A stretch of 14,304 nucleotides of DNA from an uncultured Lachnospiraceae bacterium (GTDB lineage: Bacteria > Bacillota > Clostridia > Lachnospirales > Lachnospiraceae), in the NCBI GenBank assembly GCA_934338765.1, contig CAKRHL010000044.1, positions 1-14,304 of the forward strand, written 5' to 3'. This document shows, piece by piece, positions 1-5,119 of the stretch. Made by a program: the position numbers and the translations under genes. The first letter of the stretch is position 1; every line of letters begins with the position of its first letter. The notes beneath the pieces were generated by a model that saw nothing but the letters and a program-made list of their open reading frames with translations, was not told where the DNA came from and made no database searches.

Positions 1-664
1 CCATGATACAGATCATAGATGGCAGGATAAAATTATCACTGCCACAGATCAGACGAAGCAGCAATGCCGCACAGATTCCGATCATTGCTGGGATCCTGTT
101 GCCGCCAGCTAACCACTGTTCGACGAAAATAACAATAAACAATGCTGTCATGGCAAAATCAATCCCTTCTGCATCAAATGGGATCAATGCTCCTGCTAAG
201 GCTCCGATTGCAGAACCAACGACCCAGTAGATCTGGTCTAACAAAGCGATCGCAAATAAAAATTTATCCTCTGCCACATCTTTTGGCACTTTCGTAATAA
301 AAAACAGGGAATACGTTTCATCTGTCAGTGAAAAGATCATATACAAACGCTTTTTTCCCATTTTTCCAAAACGTTCTAACAAAGACAGTCCGTAAAAAAT
401 ATGGCGGACATTCACCATAAATGTCATAAAGACCACATCTAGAAAACTGACCCCCGGTGCAAAAAAATTGACTGCAAGATACTGTCCGCTTCCTGCATAG
501 ACTAACACACTCATCAGTATTGCCCAGAGAAAATTATAACCTTTTTCCTGATACATGACTCCAAATGCGATCCCGATAAACAGATAGCCTGTCATAACCG
601 GTATCGTAAACGGGAAAGCCGTCTGAAAAGCCCTGATATATCCATTCTTTTTTAATTGTTTCAT
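1..664 (-). CDS. azlC: AzlC family branched-chain amino-acid exporter subunit (3' end outside window)
   Basis: Reading the minus strand from the ATG at 664 gives an uninterrupted frame of 221 codons to the window edge. AzlC proteins are the large membrane subunit of the AzlCD exporter of branched-chain amino acids and their analogues such as azaleucine. Visible hallmarks are an N-terminal helix with GYLFIGIAFG (about residues 26-35), the motif VYAGSGQYLAV (about 55-65), and MVNVRHIFYGLSLL followed by a short basic loop and SLTDETYSLF (about 82-118), all typical of the family. Several hydrophobic segments follow, including WVVGSAIGALAGALIPF and FAMTALFIVIFVEQW. Family members are about 230 residues, so only a few to some 20 codons are missing. 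A small azlD partner would be expected just beyond the left edge. The start is supported by AGAGGGA about 10 nt upstream. The substrate is inferred from family alone. Confidence 0.9.
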   Translation of the reverse strand, partial: MKQLKKNGYIRAFQTAFPFTIPVMTGYLFIGIAFGVMYQEKGYNFLWAILMSVLVYAGSGQYLAVNFFAPGVSFLDVVFMTFMVNVRHIFYGLSLLERFGKMGKKRLYMIFSLTDETYSLFFITKVPKDVAEDKFLFAIALLDQIYWVVGSAIGALAGALIPFDAEGIDFAMTALFIVIFVEQWLAGGNRIPAMIGICAALLLRLICGSDNFILPSMICIM

Positions 665-704
665 CTCTAATCCCTCTTTTTTCGTCATACACAGATATTT
701 TTCT

Positions 705-717
705 GCCCTTTATGGGC
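705..717 (-). promoter_or_regulatory. Small hairpin in the azlC leader
   Basis: GCCC (705-708) and GGGC (714-717) are separated by five A/T bases and can form a short stem-loop in the azlC 5' leader. On the minus strand it is followed by GCAGAAAAATAT rather than a U-run, so it does not look like an intrinsic terminator. It could be a minor mRNA-stabilising structure or chance. Confidence 0.25.
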
Positions 718-736
718 TTTCTGTGCACTGTAACTA

Positions 737-765
737 ACTCTACACCAGTCATTTTTGAAATTCAA
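737..765 (-). promoter_or_regulatory. Possible promoter of azlC
   Basis: On the minus strand, TTGAAT (765-760) and TAGAGT (742-737) are separated by 17 bp; each matches four of six consensus positions of a sigma-A promoter. Transcription would start near 730, giving a leader of about 65 nt. The -35 lies inside the 11-bp palindrome TTGAAATTCAA (755-765), which could be an operator. This call rests on pattern matching only. Confidence 0.4.
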
Positions 766-802
766 TCTTTTTTCGAAAATTGCTTCTTTTTGTCGATAAA
801 TA

Positions 803-811
803 TGTTATACT
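803..811 (+). promoter_or_regulatory. Extended -10 promoter of the lytic transglycosylase gene
   Basis: TGTTATACT (803-811) is an extended -10 element (TG, one base, then TATACT, five of six to TATAAT). No good -35 lies 17 bp upstream, which is common for extended -10 promoters. Transcription would start near 818, about 57 nt before the chosen ATG. The imperfect inverted repeat GTAA-N8-TTAC (822-837) lies just downstream of the start site. Confidence 0.5.
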
Positions 812-874
812 GTATATGTATGTAAACATTTTGTTACTGTTCAGAATATGATTTTAAAGGAGCGTACAGTAATC

Positions 875-1387
875 ATGACAAATATTTCAGCACTCGATGC
901 TTTAAATGCTGCTCTTGCAGCTTCAGATACAGTCAAAGAACAGGCGGCTGCTTCTAATGATACGACGATTGATTTTTCTTCTTATTTAAAATCAAGTAAG
1001 AATCTCGACGAAATCTATCAGGAGGCATCACAGACTTATGGTGTTTCTGTCGATCTGTTAAAGGCGATGACAAAACAGGAATCGAATTTCAATCCAAATG
1101 CAACCAGCCGAAGCGGTGCACAGGGACTGATGCAGCTTATGCCTGCGACAGCAAAGAGTCTGGGAGTGACAGATCCCTATGATGCGGGCCAGAATATTAT
1201 GGGAGGAGCAAAGTGCATTTCCCAGAAGCTGAAGGAGTTTAACGGTGATGAGAGAATGGCTCTGGCAGCTTACAATGCCGGCAGCGGGGCAGTGAAACGA
1301 TACGGAGGCATACCATCCTACTGTAAAACATATGTTAATAAGGTACAGAGCTACAAGAAGGCATATGAGACCGCAGAGTCTGTGTAA
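875..1387 (+). CDS. Small SLT-family lytic transglycosylase without signal peptide (CwlQ/YjbJ-like)
   Basis: This is a 170-residue protein. Residues 1-40 are Ala/Ser-rich and not hydrophobic. An SLT (goose-lysozyme-like) domain follows from about 45 to 165. The catalytic glutamate is E69 in KQESNFNPNA. The other family motifs are SGAQGLMQLMP (80-90), AAYNAG (131-136) and a closing YCKTYVNKV (149-157). Enzymes of this fold cleave the MurNAc-GlcNAc bond of peptidoglycan. No signal peptide, membrane anchor or wall-binding domain is visible, a layout shared with Bacillus subtilis CwlQ (YjbJ), so the export route is unclear. I chose the ATG at 875 because AAAGGAG (856-862) lies 12 nt before it and the residues look native; the in-frame ATG at 848 has no ribosome binding site. 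The HAD gene follows 12 bp downstream, probably in the same transcript. Confidence 0.88.
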   Translation: MTNISALDALNAALAASDTVKEQAAASNDTTIDFSSYLKSSKNLDEIYQEASQTYGVSVDLLKAMTKQESNFNPNATSRSGAQGLMQLMPATAKSLGVTDPYDAGQNIMGGAKCISQKLKEFNGDERMALAAYNAGSGAVKRYGGIPSYCKTYVNKVQSYKKAYETAESV

Positions 1388-1399
1388 GGGGAATTAACA

Positions 1400-2032
1400 A
1401 TGAAAAAATATATTATCTGGGACTGGAACGGAACGATCGTGGACGACGTGGGGATCGCATTGGATGCGGTGAACGACATGCTTCGGGAGCAGAAAAGACC
1501 AGAGATTACATTGGAGGAGTATCGAAGGGCGATGGATACTCCTATTCTTCGTTTTTACGAACATTTTTTTGATATGAAGGAAACTGATTTTGAATGGATC
1601 ACAGAACGGTTTCAGAGCTATTATGAAAGTCATAAGGGGCAGCTGGATCTTCATGAGGGAGTGAAGGAATTATTGGAGAGCTGCCGGCAGCAGGGCTGTC
1701 ATCAGATCGTTTTGTCATCCTCTGCTACCGGGATCATTCAATATTATGCAGAGCTTTTTGGAGTGTCCGATTATTTTGAGGCTGTGCTGGGAGCGGATGA
1801 TCTATTGGCAGCAGGTAAGATTCAACATGCGGTAGAGTATTTTGAACAAAATAAAATACCAAGAGACGAGACAGTTCTGATCGGAGATTCCGTTCATGAT
1901 TTTGAAGTATCTCATACTCTTGGTATTGATTGTGTGCTGATGAGTGGAGGACATCAGGATCTGCAAAGCCTGCAGGCGTGTGGATGCCCTGTACTCACTT
2001 CTCTGCGGGATCATTCCAGCCTTGGATTCTGA
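1400..2032 (+). CDS. HAD-superfamily hydrolase, phosphoglycolate-phosphatase-like, with DxN motif I
   Basis: This 210-residue protein is the usual length for a subfamily I HAD phosphatase with a small helical cap. Motif I is WDWNGTIVDDV, with nucleophile D8. The normally acidic residue two positions later is Asn (N10), so the usual general acid/base is altered. The cap lies roughly at 17-85. Motif II is IVLSSSAT (S106 or S107), K140 is the probable motif III lysine, and motif IV is IGDSVHDFEVS (D163 and D167 bind magnesium). Family members dephosphorylate small phosphorylated metabolites; the substrate cannot be told here. AAGGGGA at 1386-1392 overlaps the stop codon of the transglycosylase gene and serves as ribosome binding site, so the two are likely cotranscribed. 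The last 38 bp lie antisense to the end of the converging methyltransferase gene. Confidence 0.88.
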   Translation: MKKYIIWDWNGTIVDDVGIALDAVNDMLREQKRPEITLEEYRRAMDTPILRFYEHFFDMKETDFEWITERFQSYYESHKGQLDLHEGVKELLESCRQQGCHQIVLSSSATGIIQYYAELFGVSDYFEAVLGADDLLAAGKIQHAVEYFEQNKIPRDETVLIGDSVHDFEVSHTLGIDCVLMSGGHQDLQSLQACGCPVLTSLRDHSSLGF

Positions 2033-3458
2033 GTCCCTTTGGATAATGATTTTTGAGAATACCGTTTTGGGCTTTGCCCCAGCCAAGGGTGCAGCCCTCG
2101 TAGCAGACCAGTGACCAGCCCTTCCATGTGTCCGGGCAGGAGATGGTTTCTCCTTTGAGATAACGGCAGGCATCCTCATAGCTGCAGGATATGCTTTGCT
2201 TTGCCTCCGATGGACGTAAGGCTTTGGCCAGTGCATGGGCAGGTTCAAAACGATTTTTTTTCTGTGTTCCAAGGTGAAGACCGCTGCGCAGGATCTTTAA
2301 ACCGGAAAGGGATGGCACGGAGCAGGGGATCTGATAAAGCTCATCTCCGAAAAACTCCATTCGTCCCGGCGCAAGCTCCGGATAAGCGGAAAACGGGGCC
2401 TGAAGATATTGTTCTTTAAATTCTTCATAATCGGTAAGATCTATTTCATTTTGTTTCTTTTTCTTTTTTTTCCGATGGGCTGCAGAAGTCTCGGAGGTAT
2501 GCATTGTTTCTGAAATAGGGATCGGTGTACCGGATTTCTGAAATCTTGCTGCAAAATGTCCCTCACCGCGAAGCTTATGAGGCCAGAGCCGGAGTACCTT
2601 TGATGTGATCTCTGCCGGAAAATCCCCGGATATGCCCTCTGACAGACCTGCCCACTGTGGCAGACCGGCAACGCTCTGTCCCAGAGTGGTATCGTGCCAG
2701 TCGATGAGAGTATAGTCAGGATGGGTCTCCAGAAACCATTGGACAATGGCCTCGTCCTCATCAGGTGCAAAGGTGCAGGTGGAGTAAACAAGGGTTCCTC
2801 CGGGCTGCAGCATCTGGTCGGCATGATCTAAGATTGTCTTCTGCCGGTCGGCACAAAGAGCTACATTTTCCAAGCTCCATTCCCGGATGGCAGTATCATC
2901 CTTGCGGAACATTCCTTCGCCGGAACAAGGGGCATCCACGACGATACGGTGAAAAAACAATGGAAAATGAGATGCCATCCTGTCGGTCGATTCATTGCAT
3001 ACCAGTGCGTTGGGGATGCCCATCCTCTCTATATTTTGGGAGAGGATTTTGGCGCGGTTTGGAAATACTTCATTGGAGACCAGAAGGCCGGTGCCATGTA
3101 AAAGTGCCGCAATATGTGTACTCTTGCCACCGGGAGCTGCGCACAGATCACAGACCAGTTCTCCCGGACGGGGATCCAGAAGGCTTACCACAGACATGGC
3201 ACTTGGCTCCTGAATATAATAAGCACCGCCCTCGTGAAGGGGATGCCTGCCGGGATGTTCCTCAGGTGAAACATAATATCCGTCCCTGGCCCAGGGAACC
3301 TCTTCTAATGAAAAAGGAAGATCAGTACAGTCCTGAAATGGATTACGCCGGAGCCCGTAAGCTCGCGGCGTATCATAGGATTGTAAGAAATCTTCCCACT
3401 CTGCTCCAAGGAGAGGCTGCCTCTCCCGGAGAAAATCAGGTGGTAAAATCTTTGGCAT
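1995..3458 (-). CDS. RsmF-like rRNA (cytosine-C5) methyltransferase, NOL1/NOP2/Sun family
   Basis: This 487-residue protein uses S-adenosylmethionine to methylate C5 of cytosines in RNA, in this family usually 16S rRNA. An N-terminal RNA-binding part (about 1-85) precedes the Rossmann-fold methyltransferase. The SAM-binding motif is DLCAAPGGKSTH (104-115). The VVDAPCSGEGMFRK motif (173-186) carries the product-release cysteine C178. LVYSTCTF (223-230) carries the attacking cysteine C228. A lysine run (330-335) links to a C-terminal PUA-like domain (about 340-487) with the Firmicute-type ending GWGKAQNGILKNHYPKGLR. The start at 3458 has AGGGAGA about 7 nt upstream. The DUF4867-like gene ends 14 bp upstream on the same strand, so the pair is probably one operon. 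The 3' end overlaps the HAD gene tail-to-tail. The exact target base is not deducible. Confidence 0.93.
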   Translation of the reverse strand: MPKILPPDFLRERQPLLGAEWEDFLQSYDTPRAYGLRRNPFQDCTDLPFSLEEVPWARDGYYVSPEEHPGRHPLHEGGAYYIQEPSAMSVVSLLDPRPGELVCDLCAAPGGKSTHIAALLHGTGLLVSNEVFPNRAKILSQNIERMGIPNALVCNESTDRMASHFPLFFHRIVVDAPCSGEGMFRKDDTAIREWSLENVALCADRQKTILDHADQMLQPGGTLVYSTCTFAPDEDEAIVQWFLETHPDYTLIDWHDTTLGQSVAGLPQWAGLSEGISGDFPAEITSKVLRLWPHKLRGEGHFAARFQKSGTPIPISETMHTSETSAAHRKKKKKKQNEIDLTDYEEFKEQYLQAPFSAYPELAPGRMEFFGDELYQIPCSVPSLSGLKILRSGLHLGTQKKNRFEPAHALAKALRPSEAKQSISCSYEDACRYLKGETISCPDTWKGWSLVCYEGCTLGWGKAQNGILKNHYPKGLRIQGWNDPAEK

Positions 3459-3472
3459 AATATGTCTCCCTA

Positions 3473-4111
3473 TTAGATCAGATCGATAATATCAATATTG
3501 TCACCGGTAATACCAACCTGTGCTCCGTCTGCTGCCTCTGCGGAGTCCGGATGAGCAATGAGCCATTTGTTTCTTGCCCAGAGATATTTATCGTTATCAT
3601 TGACAACGGAAATCTTTGGAGCATCCTCGTTAGTTCCCTTTGGAAGCACGATCACAACGCGGAAGCCCTCTCCCTTTTTGGCACTGCAAGGTGCATAATG
3701 AAGAGTCGTAGCGTAAAGCTCAACACCGGTTCCCTTAGGGCAGAGGAACGCTTCTGTTTTGGAAGAGTCGATCTTGCCGTCTACGATATCCTGCTGTCTT
3801 GCAACAAGGAGGATCGCATCATCTGCGGCGATATCAATCTCACTGTCCCGGTGGTATTCAAAACAGTTGAGCTTTGTGTTGGTACCGTTGCAGTAACCGA
3901 TCTCAATAGGCATACCGCCGTAGCAGTTGTCACGCAGCTGTGCATAAGCAGGGGTATCCTCAAGCTCTGCAACAGATGGAACATATACTACACTGTCTTC
4001 CGGTTTCGGAGTGTTCGCCTCTAAACGCTCTAAAAGCAGCTTGTAATCATAGCCGTCTACAACTCGTCCGTAGGTACGGAAAGAATCATCAAATACTGAC
4101 TGGATCTTCAT
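3473..4111 (-). CDS. DUF4867-like conserved protein of unknown function
   Basis: This is a 212-residue soluble protein with no signal peptide or membrane segment. By recall of the sequence pattern it belongs to the DUF4867 family, common in Clostridia; no biochemical function is established to my knowledge. The central part (about 68-155) alternates short beta-strand-like stretches with FEYHRDSE (H87, E91) and FLCPKGTGVELYATTLHYAPC (P125, G127, H138). That resembles the two metal-binding motifs of cupins, so a cupin-like barrel is a reasonable guess but not shown. Cysteines 63, 74, 83, 124 and 142 are also present. AGGAGGA lies about 8 nt before the ATG at 4111, a strong ribosome binding site. 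The rRNA methyltransferase gene follows 14 bp downstream. This gene is first in the unit and has its own promoter. Confidence 0.75.
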   Translation of the reverse strand: MKIQSVFDDSFRTYGRVVDGYDYKLLLERLEANTPKPEDSVVYVPSVAELEDTPAYAQLRDNCYGGMPIEIGYCNGTNTKLNCFEYHRDSEIDIAADDAILLVARQQDIVDGKIDSSKTEAFLCPKGTGVELYATTLHYAPCSAKKGEGFRVVIVLPKGTNEDAPKISVVNDNDKYLWARNKWLIAHPDSAEAADGAQVGITGDNIDIIDLI

Positions 4112-4161
4112 AATTATAGTCCTCCATTTCTATGCCTGATAGGCAGATTGTTATTTATATA

Positions 4162-4190
4162 ATTGTACCATATTTTTCATGAAGAGGGAA
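4162..4190 (-). promoter_or_regulatory. Extended -10 promoter of the DUF4867-methyltransferase operon
   Basis: On the minus strand TATGGTACAAT has an extended TG (4170-4169) and a -10 TACAAT (4167-4162). A weak -35 TTCCCT (4190-4185) lies 17 bp upstream. Transcription would start near 4155. The leader of about 44 nt contains a small hairpin, TGCCT and AGGCA around a three-base loop (about 4133-4145), upstream of the AGGAGG ribosome binding site. Confidence 0.6.
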
Positions 4191-4212
4191 TGCTTCTGAG
4201 AGAAGTTTACTA

Positions 4213-4241
4213 TTGCCATATGAAAGGGATAAAGATATAAT
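4213..4241 (+). promoter_or_regulatory. Sigma-A promoter of the omega-amidase/TPR/pyrophosphatase operon
   Basis: TTGCCA (4213-4218) and a perfect TATAAT (4236-4241) are separated by exactly 17 bp, the best promoter match in the window. Transcription would start near 4248, about 55 nt before the ATG at 4304. It sits back to back with the minus-strand promoter at 4162-4190, so the two operons are divergently expressed from one 192-bp region between the start codons at 4111 and 4304. Confidence 0.75.
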
Positions 4242-4303
4242 AATATAGAATATGCGAAAATAAGAATACTACAGCAGTAGAAAAATGGAGTGTGACGGCT
4301 CAT

Positions 4304-5119
4304 ATGAGAATTGCATTGGGACAATTAAATATGGTGTGGGAGGATAAGGGATTGTCTCTGCAAAAATCGGAAGAGCTGATCAGACAGGCAGCAGCAGGGA
4401 AGGCAGATGTGATCTTTTTTCCTGAGATGTCTCTCACCGGATTCTCCATGAATCTGGACCGGATCGGTGAGCGGAGGGCAGCTTCAGAGTCAGTGGCAGC
4501 GATGCAGAAGCTTGCTGTGAAATATGGGACAGCAGTGGGATTTGGCTGGGCGGCTCTGCCGGAGCCGGGAGATGAGAAAGGAACCAACCGGTTTACTCTG
4601 GTGGACAGGGACGGACAGGTGCTGGGAGAGTACGCCAAGCTGCATCCGTTCCGTTATGGTGGAGAAGCAGATGCATATCAGGGCGGAAATGAGCTGGTGA
4701 CAGTACCGTTTTATGGACATGTGATTGGATTATATGTGTGCTATGATCTCCGGTTCCCGGAGATATTCCAGGCAGCATCGGACCGGGCGGATCTGCTGGT
4801 GGTCATAGCAGACTGGCCGGCCTCGCGCAGGGACCACTGGCTGACATTGCTGAGAGCCAGAGCCATTGAAAATCAGGCATATGTGGCAGGCATTAATTGC
4901 GTGGGGGATCTGGACGGGCTGAATTACAGCGGAGACAGCACGGTATTTGATCCTATGGGACAGATGCTGGGGACGCTGCATGGACAGGAAGGGCTTGTGG
5001 TCTGTGATATCGGAGAGGATGCCCGGACACTTCGTGAGAAGTTTCAAATGAAAAGTGACCGCAGAAATGATCTTTATATACAACAATATGAAAAAATAAG
5101 GAAGGTACAGAGCTTATGA
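4304..5119 (+). CDS. Carbon-nitrogen hydrolase, Nit2/YafV omega-amidase type
   Basis: This 271-residue cytoplasmic nitrilase-superfamily enzyme carries the Glu-Lys-Cys triad: E41 in FFPEMSLTGF, K112 in GEYAKLHPF and C146 in LYVCYDLRFPEIFQ. The CYDLRFPE signature together with ADWPASRRDHWLTLLRARAIENQAYVAGIN (169-198) is typical of the YafV/Nit2 branch. That branch hydrolyses alpha-ketoglutaramate and alpha-ketosuccinamate to 2-oxoacids and ammonia, as metabolite repair after glutamine or asparagine transamination. The substrate is inferred from family resemblance. I chose ATG 4304 because the protein then begins MRIALGQLN as in relatives, and GGAG (4287-4290) lies upstream, although the 13-nt spacing is long. 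An in-frame GTG at 4292 would add four residues but sits one base after the ribosome binding site. The stop overlaps the next start as ATGA (5116-5119). Confidence 0.9.
   Translation: MRIALGQLNMVWEDKGLSLQKSEELIRQAAAGKADVIFFPEMSLTGFSMNLDRIGERRAASESVAAMQKLAVKYGTAVGFGWAALPEPGDEKGTNRFTLVDRDGQVLGEYAKLHPFRYGGEADAYQGGNELVTVPFYGHVIGLYVCYDLRFPEIFQAASDRADLLVVIADWPASRRDHWLTLLRARAIENQAYVAGINCVGDLDGLNYSGDSTVFDPMGQMLGTLHGQEGLVVCDIGEDARTLREKFQMKSDRRNDLYIQQYEKIRKVQSL

Noticed and set aside
534..752. Open frame of 72 codons on the minus strand before azlC
   Set aside because: It overlaps the azlC start in another frame, its composition is not protein-like, and the AzlC frame with family motifs explains the region.
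792..799. GTCGATAA resembling a sigma-28 (flagellar) -10 element before the lytic transglycosylase gene
   Set aside because: No TAAA-type -35 lies 15-16 bp upstream, and a good extended -10 sigma-A element sits at 803-811.
848..874. Earlier ATG for the lytic transglycosylase (MILKERTVIM)
   Set aside because: No ribosome binding site precedes it, and this stretch itself contains the AAAGGAG used by the ATG at 875.
2765..3460. 231-codon open frame on the plus strand
   Set aside because: It is wholly antisense to the methyltransferase gene, with no ribosome binding site and a Cys/Arg/Trp-rich, non-conserved-looking product; it mirrors the codon bias of the real gene.
3551..4024. 157-codon open frame on the plus strand
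   Set aside because: It is a shadow of the DUF4867-like gene, which has a strong AGGAGG site and promoter on the other strand.
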